From positions 1-43,829 of the forward strand of contig JAPTVL010000052.1 in assembly GCA_028065725.1 (NCBI GenBank): a stretch of 43,829 nucleotides of DNA, read 5' to 3'. This DNA is from Betaproteobacteria bacterium. Its GTDB lineage: Bacteria; Pseudomonadota; Gammaproteobacteria; Burkholderiales; Rhodocyclaceae. Both the position numbers and the translations under genes were made by a program. Position 1 is the stretch's first letter; every line of letters begins with the position of its first letter. Under the pieces are notes generated by a model. That model was not told the DNA's origin. It did not search any database and saw nothing but the letters and a program-made list of their open reading frames with translations. This document shows positions 26,937-34,070 of the stretch, piece by piece.

Positions 26937-26984
26937 ATGTATTATTCGATCTACAGTCTGTTCTTATCAGCAAGGAGGAGCGCG

Positions 26985-27311
26985 ATGGAGGCGACAATGG
27001 AATTGCCGGCGACCGATGACGAGGGCTATCTGGTGGATCCGGGGGCATGGAGCGAAGAGCTCGCCGTGGTGCTGGCACAGCACGAAAGCATCGAGCTGGG
27101 CGAGGCCCACTGGGACGCGATTCGCTTCATGCGTGATTTCTATCAGGAGCATCAGGTGATCCCCGATGTGCGCTTCGTCGCCCGGCACCTGGCGGCGCGC
27201 TTCGGCGCGGCTTCGCGCAACATGATTTTCGAGCTGTTTCCCTACGGCTACGTCAAGCAGGCCTGCAAGATTGCCGGCATGAAGCGGCCGCGCGGCTGGA
27301 GCACGGGTTAA
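26985..27311 (+). CDS. DsrC/TusE-family protein lacking the C-terminal cysteine
   Basis: A 108-residue protein with the family fold: DDEGYLVDPGAWSEELAVVLA, then FMRDFYQEHQVIPDVR and FPYGYVKQACKIAGMKRPRG. DsrC and TusE use a penultimate Cys (CysA) for sulphur transfer. Here the chain ends GWSTG, and the position 11 residues after the single Cys (CysB position, QACKIAG) is Trp. It therefore cannot do the canonical persulphide chemistry and may be a regulatory paralogue. The start at 26985 follows AAGGAGGAG. It is divergent from a MarR gene. Confidence 0.85.
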   Translation: MEATMELPATDDEGYLVDPGAWSEELAVVLAQHESIELGEAHWDAIRFMRDFYQEHQVIPDVRFVARHLAARFGAASRNMIFELFPYGYVKQACKIAGMKRPRGWSTG

Positions 27312-27376
27312 ACCGATTTCGGGCGCAAGTCCGATGCTTCAAGCGCAGCGGCACGCATTTTGCGTGCAGTGGTTCC

Positions 27377-27952
27377 ATGCTGCGCATCCTCATCATCGAC
27401 GAATCCCGTGCCCGTGCCGGCGAACTCTGCGCCGGCCTGGCCATGGCCGGCCACCAGGTGGCCGCCGTGCTGCCGTCGGCGCTCGACCTGACGGCGCAGA
27501 TCGAGACGATCGGGCCCGACGTGATCCTGATCGAGACCGAGTCGCCCTCGCGCGACACGCTGGAAAACCTGGCGGTGATGAACCGCGCCATGCCGCGGCC
27601 GGTGATCCTGCTGACCCAGGAGGGCGACGCGGCGGTGATGCGCGCCGCCTTCAAGGCCGGCGTCTCGGCCTATGTCGTCGATAAGCTCGACCTGGCGCGC
27701 CTGAAACCTATCGTGGATGTCGCCATCGCGCGCTTCGAGGAACACCAGAACCTCAAGCTGGAACTGGCAGCGGCGACCCGCAAGCTCTCGGAGCGCAAGC
27801 TGGTCGAGAAGGCCAAGGGCATCCTGATGAAGACGCGCGGCCTCGACGAGGACCAGGCCTACGCCGCCTTGCGCAAGCTGGCCATGGAACGGGCGCAGCC
27901 GATCGGCCAGGTTGCCGGCGACCTGATCGAAATGGCCAGGCTGCTGCTGTAG
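27377..27952 (+). CDS. nasT: NasT-type ANTAR response regulator
   Basis: A 191-residue protein with a receiver-like domain (1-120) and a C-terminal ANTAR RNA-binding domain (about 130-190, KLSERKLVEKAKGILMKTRG, DEDQAYAALRKLAM). NasT binds two-hairpin leader RNAs and prevents termination ahead of nitrate-assimilation genes. The receiver position that is usually Asp is E53 (VILIETESPSRD). No separate cytoplasmic NasS sensor is encoded in the window, though NrtA belongs to the same binding-protein family. The target leader is just downstream. Confidence 0.92.
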   Translation: MLRILIIDESRARAGELCAGLAMAGHQVAAVLPSALDLTAQIETIGPDVILIETESPSRDTLENLAVMNRAMPRPVILLTQEGDAAVMRAAFKAGVSAYVVDKLDLARLKPIVDVAIARFEEHQNLKLELAAATRKLSERKLVEKAKGILMKTRGLDEDQAYAALRKLAMERAQPIGQVAGDLIEMARLLL

Positions 27953-27953
27953 C

Positions 27954-27999
27954 GCTCCATTGCGGTGCGCGTACCGCTCCCAATGCGCTATTGCGGTGC
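27954..27999 (+). promoter_or_regulatory. Two NtrC-like enhancer sites
   Basis: GCTCC-ATTGC-GGTGC (27954-27968) and GCGCT-ATTGC-GGTGC (27985-27999) resemble the NtrC pattern GCACC-N5-GGTGC, with nine and eight of ten arm bases matching. They share ATTGCGGTGC and are 31 bp apart, about three helical turns. They sit about 120-155 bases before the expected start of the sigma-54 promoter, the usual distance. Confidence 0.6.
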
Positions 28000-28015
28000 C
28001 GCAAGCCATGTCCGC

Positions 28016-28040
28016 CGCCGTCCCGCCAGCGCCGACTCTT
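28016..28040 (+). repeat. 25-bp dispersed repeat, copy 8 (nasT-nrtA leader region)
   Basis: CGCCGTCCC followed by GCCAGCGCCGACTCTT, two mismatches from consensus. It lies between the NtrC-like sites and the sigma-54 promoter, where DNA looping would be expected. Confidence 0.8.
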
Positions 28041-28088
28041 TACGACGATTACCTGCATTGGCGGGCTTTCCCGGTGCATTGCAGAAGC

Positions 28089-28104
28089 TGGCACAGCGGT
28101 TGCT
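28089..28104 (+). promoter_or_regulatory. Sigma-54 promoter of the nitrate-assimilation operon
   Basis: TGGCACAGCGGTTGCT matches the -24/-12 consensus TGGCAC-N5-TTGCW, with GG and GC separated by 10 bases. Transcription should start near 28115, just before the first leader hairpin. No other hit of this quality was noticed in the window. Confidence 0.85.
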
Positions 28105-28116
28105 AAGTAAAGCCTG

Positions 28117-28159
28117 AGTGCCGAATCAATGGCGGTTCGGTGCTAATGACAACGGTGTC
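28117..28159 (+). promoter_or_regulatory. ANTAR-type two-hairpin antiterminator RNA
   Basis: Hairpin 1 is an 11-bp stem, 28117-28127 with 28134-28144 (three G-U pairs), closed by hexaloop AATGGC. Hairpin 2 is GAC (28148-28150), hexaloop AACGGT, GTC (28157-28159). Both loops have A at position 1 and G at position 4, the ANTAR recognition rule. Hairpin 2 shares bases 28152-28159 with the 5' arm of the terminator, so the two exclude each other. Binding by NasT would allow read-through into nrtA. Confidence 0.78.
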
Positions 28160-28212
28160 TGTTGCGTTTCCAGGGATCTGTTTCCGGGGATGCGCAACGG
28201 GCGCCGTTTTTT
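28152..28212 (+). terminator. Intrinsic terminator (attenuator) upstream of nrtA
   Basis: ACGGTGTCTGTTGCG (28152-28166) pairs with CGCAACGGGCGCCGT (28193-28207), 15 pairs including three G-U, then TTTTTT. The 26-base loop is unusually long. It lies 24 bases before the nrtA start and after the sigma-54 promoter, so it can only act by attenuation of the operon. Confidence 0.85.
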
Positions 28213-28235
28213 ATTTGTTTCCAGCGGAGATCGAG

Positions 28236-29501
28236 ATGAACCATGAAAACGACATCAACACGCGGCGCGGATTCATCCGCCACGGCCTCAACCTGGCGGC
28301 GGGGAGTGCGCTCATGAGCGTGCCGGCAATTCGCACCGCGGCCTGGGCCGCCGGTTCCGATGCGCCCGAGAAGAAGGAAGTGCGCATCGGCTTCATCCCG
28401 CTGACCGACTGCTCCTCGGTGGTCATGGCCGCAGTGCAGAAGTTCGACGAAAAGTACGGCATCAAGATCATCCCGACCAAGGAAGCCTCCTGGGCCTCGG
28501 TGCGTGACAAGCTGGTGAATGGCGAACTCGACGCCGCGCACGTGCTCTATGGCCTGGTGTATGGCGTGCAGCTCGGCATCGGCGGGCCGAAGAAGGACAT
28601 GAACGTGCTGATGACCCTGAACCAGAACGGCCAGGCCATCACGCTGTCGAACCAGCTCCGGGACAAGGGCGCCATCGACGGGGCATCGCTGGCCAAGCTG
28701 GTGGCGAAGAAGGAGCGCGACTACACCTTCGCCCACACCTTCCCTACCGGCACCCACGCCATGTGGCTCTACTACTGGCTGGCGGCGCATGGCGTGAATC
28801 CCTTCAAGGACGTCAAGACCATCACCGTGCCGCCGCCGCAGATGGTGGCCAACATGCGTGTCGGCAACATGGACGGCTACTGCGTCGGCGAGCCCTGGGG
28901 CAACCGCGCGATCGTGGACGGCATCGGTTTCACCGCGGTGACGACGCAGGACATCTGGGTCGACCATCCGGAAAAGGTGCTCGGCACCACCGCGGATTTC
29001 GTGGCGAAAAACCCGAACACGGCGCGCGCCATGACGGCGGCGATCATCGAGGCCGGCCGCTGGATCGACGCCTCGCTGGCCAACAAGCAGAAGACCGCCG
29101 ACACCGTAGCTTCCAAGGCTTACGTCAATACCGATTCGGATGTCATCGTCGCGCGCATGCTCGGCCGCTACAACAACGGCCTGCCGGGCGCGCAGAACAA
29201 GACCTGGGACGACAGGAACGCGATGAAGTTCTTCAGCGACGGCAATGCCACCTTCCCCTACCTGTCGGATGCCATGTGGTTCATCACCCAGCACAAGCGC
29301 TGGGGCCTGCTCAAGGACGATCCCGACTACCTGGCCGTGGCGAAGAAGGTCAATCGCGTCGATATCTACCGGCAGGCGGCGACCGCCGCCGGCGTCAGCG
29401 TGCCGAAGAGCGACATGCGCAGCCACAAGCTGATCGACGGCGTGGTGTGGGATGGCAAGGACCCGAAGAAGTACGCCGCCTCGTTCAAGGTGCGCGCCTG
29501 A
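28236..29501 (+). CDS. nrtA: Nitrate ABC transporter substrate-binding protein NrtA (Tat-exported)
   Basis: A 421-residue CmpA/NrtA-family protein. The N-terminus carries a twin-arginine signal, TRRGFIRHGLNLAAGSA (R10, R11), cleaved near AWA-AGS. The binding domain begins EVRIGFIPLTDCSSVVMAA, and FPTGTHAMWLYYWLAAHGVNP and GNMDGYCVGEPWGNRA are typical. It captures nitrate in the periplasm for NrtBC. The start at 28236 follows GGAGA. It is the first gene of the operon behind the attenuator. Confidence 0.93.
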   Translation: MNHENDINTRRGFIRHGLNLAAGSALMSVPAIRTAAWAAGSDAPEKKEVRIGFIPLTDCSSVVMAAVQKFDEKYGIKIIPTKEASWASVRDKLVNGELDAAHVLYGLVYGVQLGIGGPKKDMNVLMTLNQNGQAITLSNQLRDKGAIDGASLAKLVAKKERDYTFAHTFPTGTHAMWLYYWLAAHGVNPFKDVKTITVPPPQMVANMRVGNMDGYCVGEPWGNRAIVDGIGFTAVTTQDIWVDHPEKVLGTTADFVAKNPNTARAMTAAIIEAGRWIDASLANKQKTADTVASKAYVNTDSDVIVARMLGRYNNGLPGAQNKTWDDRNAMKFFSDGNATFPYLSDAMWFITQHKRWGLLKDDPDYLAVAKKVNRVDIYRQAATAAGVSVPKSDMRSHKLIDGVVWDGKDPKKYAASFKVRA

Positions 29502-29532
29502 TCGATAGTCTGCAATGGAAAAGGAGAGCGAC

Positions 29533-30456
29533 ATGAGTGCACTGGCATTGAAACTGGTCGAAGCGCCAGCGGAGGCGGAGCCTGCGGTCGTCAAAACCGC
29601 CGCAGTAGTTGCGGAGCGCCCCGTAACAGTCGAGCGCAGCGAGCCGACTGTCACCCCTCCCGCGCGGGAGGGGCTGGGTGAGGGCGGGCGTGACTTGCTG
29701 CGCAGCATTATCCCGCCGGTTTTCGGGATGCTTCTGCTCATCGGCATCTGGGCGCTGGTGGCGATCAAGTCGGGCAACATCCCGGGGCCGGACAAGACCT
29801 GGGCGGCGGCACAGGTGCTGTTCGCCGACCCCTTCTACCAGAACGGGCCCAACGACCAGGGCATCGGCTGGAATGTGCTCTCCTCGCTGCAGCGGGTCGG
29901 CATCGGCTTCGGTTTCGCGGCGCTGGTCGGCATCCCGCTGGGTTTCCTGCTCGGCCGCTTCGCCTTCATGAACCGCATGTTCGCGCCGATCATCAGCCTG
30001 CTGCGCCCGGTCTCGCCGCTGGCCTGGCTGCCGATCGGCCTGCTGGTGTTCCAGAAGGCCGACCCGGCGGCGACCTGGACCATTTTCATCTGCTCGATCT
30101 GGCCGATGATCCTCAACACCGCGCAGGGCGTGCAGCGCGTGCCGCAGGATTACCTCAACGTCGCGCGCGTGCTCGGCCTGCCGGAAACCAAGGTGATCAC
30201 CAAGATCCTCTTTCCGGCGGTGCTGCCCTACATGCTGACCGGCATCCGCCTCTCGATCGGCACCGCCTGGCTGGTCATCGTCGCCGCGGAAATGCTCACC
30301 GGCGGCGTCGGCATCGGCTTCTGGGTCTGGGACGAGTGGAACAACCTCAAGGTCGAGCACATCGTCATCGCCATCTTCGTCATCGGCATCGTCGGTCTGG
30401 CGCTGGAAACCCTGCTGCTGATGCTGGCCAAACGCTTCAGCTACGAATCGCGCTAG
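29533..30456 (+). CDS. nrtB: Nitrate ABC transporter permease NrtB
   Basis: A 307-residue permease with about six transmembrane helices. The binding-protein-dependent loop EMLTGGVGIGFWVWDEWNN lies near the C-terminus. AAGGAG precedes the ATG at 29533. The N-terminal tail of about 55 residues is longer than usual and includes a palindromic DNA element (29626-29690) translated as VERSEPTVTPPAREGLGEGG. The transmembrane part is unaffected. Confidence 0.93.
   Translation: MSALALKLVEAPAEAEPAVVKTAAVVAERPVTVERSEPTVTPPAREGLGEGGRDLLRSIIPPVFGMLLLIGIWALVAIKSGNIPGPDKTWAAAQVLFADPFYQNGPNDQGIGWNVLSSLQRVGIGFGFAALVGIPLGFLLGRFAFMNRMFAPIISLLRPVSPLAWLPIGLLVFQKADPAATWTIFICSIWPMILNTAQGVQRVPQDYLNVARVLGLPETKVITKILFPAVLPYMLTGIRLSIGTAWLVIVAAEMLTGGVGIGFWVWDEWNNLKVEHIVIAIFVIGIVGLALETLLLMLAKRFSYESR
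29626..29690. repeat. Palindromic element inside the nrtB N-terminal codons
   Basis: Two inverted repeats lie side by side. ACAGTCG (29626-29632) pairs with CGACTGT (29645-29651), and CCCCTCCCGCGCGGGAGGGG (29654-29673) is a perfect 20-bp palindrome followed by CTGGGTGAGGG. The second half resembles a REP-like palindromic sequence common between genes in GC-rich proteobacteria. Here it is inside a reading frame and keeps it open. Confidence 0.7.
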
Positions 30457-30466
30457 GGGAACTGAC

Positions 30467-31261
30467 ATGAACAAGCCCATCGTCAAGATCGAAAACGTCG
30501 GCCAGACCTTCAGCACCAAGAGCGGAAAATTCACCGCGCTGCGCGACATCAACCTCGACGTGCAGGAAGGCGAAGTCGTCACCCTGATCGGCCACTCGGG
30601 CTGCGGCAAGAGCACGCTGCTCAACTTGGTCGCCGGACTGGCGCTGCCGACCAGCGGCGTATTGCTCTGCGACGGGCGCGAGATTGCTGGGCCGGGCCCG
30701 GAGCGCGCCGTGGTGTTCCAGAACCACAGCCTGCTGCCCTGGATGACCTGCTTCGAGAACGTCATGCTCGGCGTCGAGCGCGTCTTCGGCCGCAAGGAAG
30801 GCATGCCCAAGCTGAAAGCCCGCGTCGCCGCGGCGCTCGACATGGTGCATATGGACCACGCCATGCACAAGTACCCGCACGAGATCTCCGGCGGCATGAA
30901 GCAGCGCGTCGGCATCGCCCGCGCCTTCGCCATGGAACCGAAGCTGCTGCTGATGGACGAGCCCTTCGGCGCGCTCGACGCCCTGACCCGCGCCGCGCTG
31001 CAGGATGAGCTCAACGGCGTGATGGCCAAGACCGGCGCCACGGTGGTGATGGTCACCCACGACGTGGACGAGGCCGTGCTGCTGTCCGACCGCATCGTGA
31101 TGATGACCAACGGCCCGGCCGCGACCATCGGCGAGATCGTCGAAGTCAAGCTCGACCGCCCGCGCGACCGGCTGGAGCTGGCCCACGACACGCGCTTTGC
31201 CGACTACCGCGCCGCGGTGTTCGAGTTCCTCTACCGCAAGCAACTGAAAAAGGCGGCATAG
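30467..31261 (+). CDS. nrtC: Nitrate ABC transporter ATPase (NrtC/NrtD-like)
   Basis: A 264-residue ABC ATPase. Walker A is GHSGCGKST (about 44-52), the Q-loop QNHSLLPWMTCFENV, the signature ISGGMKQRVGIARA, and Walker B LLLMDEPFGALD. The C-terminal regulatory domain found in cyanobacterial NrtC is absent, so it corresponds to NrtD or a short NrtC. It follows nrtB by 10 bases and is 2 bases before nirB. Confidence 0.92.
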   Translation: MNKPIVKIENVGQTFSTKSGKFTALRDINLDVQEGEVVTLIGHSGCGKSTLLNLVAGLALPTSGVLLCDGREIAGPGPERAVVFQNHSLLPWMTCFENVMLGVERVFGRKEGMPKLKARVAAALDMVHMDHAMHKYPHEISGGMKQRVGIARAFAMEPKLLLMDEPFGALDALTRAALQDELNGVMAKTGATVVMVTHDVDEAVLLSDRIVMMTNGPAATIGEIVEVKLDRPRDRLELAHDTRFADYRAAVFEFLYRKQLKKAA

Positions 31262-31263
31262 CC

Positions 31264-33732
31264 ATGAGAAAGCGGAAACTGGTAGTCATCGGCAACGGCA
31301 TGGCCGGCATCCGCGCCGTGGAGGAACTGCTCAAGCTCGCGCCCGACCTTTACGACATCACCGTGTTCGGCGCCGAGCCGCACCCGAACTACAACCGCAT
31401 CCTGCTCTCGCCGGTGCTGGCGGGCGAGATGACCATCAACGACATCATCCTCAACCCGCTCGGCTGGTATGCCGACAACGGCGTGCGCCTGCACGTCGGC
31501 AAGCAGGTGACGAAGATCGACCGCACCGCGCGCAAGGTCATCGCCGCCGACGGCACCGAGGAAGACTACGACCGCCTGCTGCTGGCCACCGGCTCGACGC
31601 CCTTCATCCTGCCGATCCCTGGCCGCGACCTGCCCGGCGTGATCAGCTACCGCGACATCAAGGACACCGACGAGATGATCGCCACCACCGCCACGCACAA
31701 GCATGCGGTGGTGATCGGCGGCGGCCTGCTCGGCCTCGAAGCCGCCAACGGCCTCAAGCTGCGCGGCATGGACGTCACCGTGGTACATCTGATGCCCTGG
31801 CTCATGGAGCGGCAACTGGACAAGGCCGCCGCCGACATGCTGAAGACTTCGCTGGAGGCGCGCGGCCTCAAATTCATGCTGGAAAAGCAGACCGAGGCAC
31901 TGATCCGTGGCGAATCCGGACGCGTCTGCGCTCTGCGCTTCAAGGACGGCCTCGAAATTCCCGCCGACCTGGTGGTGATGGCCGCCGGCATCCGCCCCAA
32001 CACGGCGCTGGCCGAATCGGCAAAGATCTACTGCAACCGCGGCATCGTGGTGAACGACACGATGCAGACCTACGACCCGCGCATCTACGCCGTCGGCGAA
32101 TGTGTCGCGCATCGCGGCATCGCCTACGGCCTCGTCGCGCCGCTGTTCGAGCAGGCCAAGGTCTGCGCCAACCACCTGGCCAACTTCGGCATCGCGCGCT
32201 ATTCGGGGTCCGTGCTGTCGACCAAGCTCAAGGTCACCGGCATCGACCTGTTCTCTTGCGGCGACTTCATGGGCGGACAGGGTGGCAAAGGCGGCACCGA
32301 CGAGATCGTGCTCAACGATCCCTCGGGCGGCGTGTACAAGAAGCTGGTGGTGAAGAACGACACCCTGGTCGGCGCCGTGCTCTACGGCGACACCGCCGAC
32401 GGTGCCTGGTATTTCCAGCTGGTCAAGGACGGCCAGAACATCCACGAAATCCGCGACCACCTGATGTTCGGCCAGAACCATGTCGGTGATGTCGGCCATG
32501 CCGGCAAGACCCACGCCGCGGCGCTGCCCGACGACGCCCAGGTCTGCGGCTGCAACGGTGTCTGCAAGGGCGACATCGTCAAGGCGATCAAGAGCCAGGG
32601 TTTGTTCACGCTGGACGACGTGCGCAAGCACACCAAGGCATCGTCAAGCTGCGGCTCCTGCACCGGTCTGGTCGAGCAGATCCTGGCCTCGACCGTCGGC
32701 GGCGCCTACACGCCGGCCGATACCAAGGACAAGCCGATGTGCGGCTGCACCGACCACTCGCACGGCGTGGTGCGCCAGACCATTCGTGAGCAGCACCTGA
32801 TCACGATTCCCGCGCTCATGAGCTACATGGAATGGAAGACGCCGAACGGCTGTTCAAGCTGTCGGCCGGCGCTCAACTACTACCTGATCTCGACCTGGCC
32901 CGGCGAGGCCAGGGACGATCCGCAGTCGCGCTTCATCAACGAGCGCGCCCACGCCAACATCCAGAAGGACGGCACCTACAGCGTGGTACCGCGCATGTGG
33001 GGCGGCCTGACGACGCCGGCCGAACTGCGCGTGATCGCCGACGTCGCCGAGAAATACGAAGTGCCGACGGTGAAAATGACCGGCGGCGCGCGCATCGACC
33101 TGCTCGGCATCAAGAAGGAAGACCTGCCGAAAGTCTGGGCCGATCTCGGTGCGGCAGGCATGGTCTCCGGCCACGCCTACGGCAAGAGCATCCGCACCGT
33201 GAAGACCTGCGTCGGCGCCGAACACTGCCGCTTCGGCACCCAGCGCTCGATGGCCATGGGCGTCAAGCTGGAGCGCATGCTGTTCGGCATGTGGAGCCCG
33301 CACAAGGTCAAGCTGGCGGTCAGCGGCTGCCCGCGCAACTGCGCCGAGGCCGGCATCAAGGACATCGGCGTGATCGGCGTCGATGCCGGCTACGAGCTGT
33401 ATGTCGCCGGCAACGGCGGGATCAAGACCGAGGTCGCGCAGTTCCTGTGCAAGGTGAAAAGCGACGAGGAGGTCATGGAATATTCCGCTGCCTTCCTCCA
33501 GCTTTACCGCGAGGAGGGTTTCTACCTCGAACGCACCTGTCATTACGTCGCCCGCGTCGGCCTCGACCATGTCAAGGCCGCCGTGGTGAACGACCCGGTC
33601 AAGCGCAGGGAACTCCACGAACGCCTGCTGTTCGCCCTGCAGGACTACGAGGATCCGTGGCAGGCGGCGGTCGAGAAGCCGGCGGTACGCCGCGAGTACC
33701 AGGTGATCAGGCTCGAAGAGGTGCCGGCATGA
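31264..33732 (+). CDS. nirB: Assimilatory nitrite reductase large subunit NirB
   Basis: An 822-residue NADH-dependent siroheme enzyme. An N-terminal FAD/NAD region (VVIGNGMAGIRAVEEL and VVIGGGLLGLEAANGLK) is followed by a BFD-like [2Fe-2S] domain (CGCNGVCKGDI and SSCGSCTGLV). The siroheme/[4Fe-4S] region has CVGAEHCRFG (near residue 649) and GCPRNCAEAG (near 688). It reduces nitrite to ammonium. It is 2 bases after the transporter ATPase, and its stop overlaps nirD as ATGA. Confidence 0.96.
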   Translation: MRKRKLVVIGNGMAGIRAVEELLKLAPDLYDITVFGAEPHPNYNRILLSPVLAGEMTINDIILNPLGWYADNGVRLHVGKQVTKIDRTARKVIAADGTEEDYDRLLLATGSTPFILPIPGRDLPGVISYRDIKDTDEMIATTATHKHAVVIGGGLLGLEAANGLKLRGMDVTVVHLMPWLMERQLDKAAADMLKTSLEARGLKFMLEKQTEALIRGESGRVCALRFKDGLEIPADLVVMAAGIRPNTALAESAKIYCNRGIVVNDTMQTYDPRIYAVGECVAHRGIAYGLVAPLFEQAKVCANHLANFGIARYSGSVLSTKLKVTGIDLFSCGDFMGGQGGKGGTDEIVLNDPSGGVYKKLVVKNDTLVGAVLYGDTADGAWYFQLVKDGQNIHEIRDHLMFGQNHVGDVGHAGKTHAAALPDDAQVCGCNGVCKGDIVKAIKSQGLFTLDDVRKHTKASSSCGSCTGLVEQILASTVGGAYTPADTKDKPMCGCTDHSHGVVRQTIREQHLITIPALMSYMEWKTPNGCSSCRPALNYYLISTWPGEARDDPQSRFINERAHANIQKDGTYSVVPRMWGGLTTPAELRVIADVAEKYEVPTVKMTGGARIDLLGIKKEDLPKVWADLGAAGMVSGHAYGKSIRTVKTCVGAEHCRFGTQRSMAMGVKLERMLFGMWSPHKVKLAVSGCPRNCAEAGIKDIGVIGVDAGYELYVAGNGGIKTEVAQFLCKVKSDEEVMEYSAAFLQLYREEGFYLERTCHYVARVGLDHVKAAVVNDPVKRRELHERLLFALQDYEDPWQAAVEKPAVRREYQVIRLEEVPA

Positions 33733-34040
33733 GCGACTGGATCCGGGTTTGTGCGCTCGATGAGATCGCGCCGCAGGGCAGCCGCGTGGTGGCTTCGTCG
33801 CAGGGCGACATCGCGATCTTTCGCACCGCGGACGACGCCGTATTCGGCCTGCACGACAAGTGCCCGCACAAGGGCGGGCCGCTGTCGCAGGGCATCGTGC
33901 ATGGCGACACCGTGACCTGCCCGCTGCACGGCTTCAAGATCGGCTTGAAGGACGGCGCGGCCGTGGCGCCGGACAAGGGCTGCACCAAGGCCTTCTCGGT
34001 CAAGCTGGACGGCGGCGCAGTGTGGCTGCGGCTAGCCTGA
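33729..34040 (+). CDS. nirD: Assimilatory nitrite reductase small subunit NirD
   Basis: A 103-residue Rieske-like protein. HDKCPHKGGPL and VTCPLHGFKIGL give a complete Cys-x-His...Cys-x2-His set, which many NirD proteins lack, so it may hold a [2Fe-2S] cluster. It partners NirB. The ATG overlaps the nirB stop (ATGA). Confidence 0.94.
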   Translation: MSDWIRVCALDEIAPQGSRVVASSQGDIAIFRTADDAVFGLHDKCPHKGGPLSQGIVHGDTVTCPLHGFKIGLKDGAAVAPDKGCTKAFSVKLDGGAVWLRLA

Positions 34041-34041
34041 T

Positions 34042-34066
34042 CGCCGTGTCGCCAGCGCCGACTCCT
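34042..34066 (+). repeat. 25-bp dispersed repeat, copy 9 (nirD-nasA junction)
   Basis: CGCCGTGTC followed by GCCAGCGCCGACTCCT, one mismatch from consensus. It starts one base after the nirD stop codon and ends four bases before the nasA start, filling almost the whole 30-base gap. Confidence 0.82.
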
Positions 34067-34070
34067 GATC

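Noticed and set aside
28089..28104. A weak hairpin with hexaloop ACAGCG as the first ANTAR hairpin
   Set aside because: Its stem is mostly G-U pairs and the same bases form an excellent sigma-54 promoter, so they would not be transcribed.
28143..29795. A 550-codon minus-strand frame opposite nrtA
   Set aside because: It covers the nitrate operon leader and a clear substrate-binding protein; no family resemblance.
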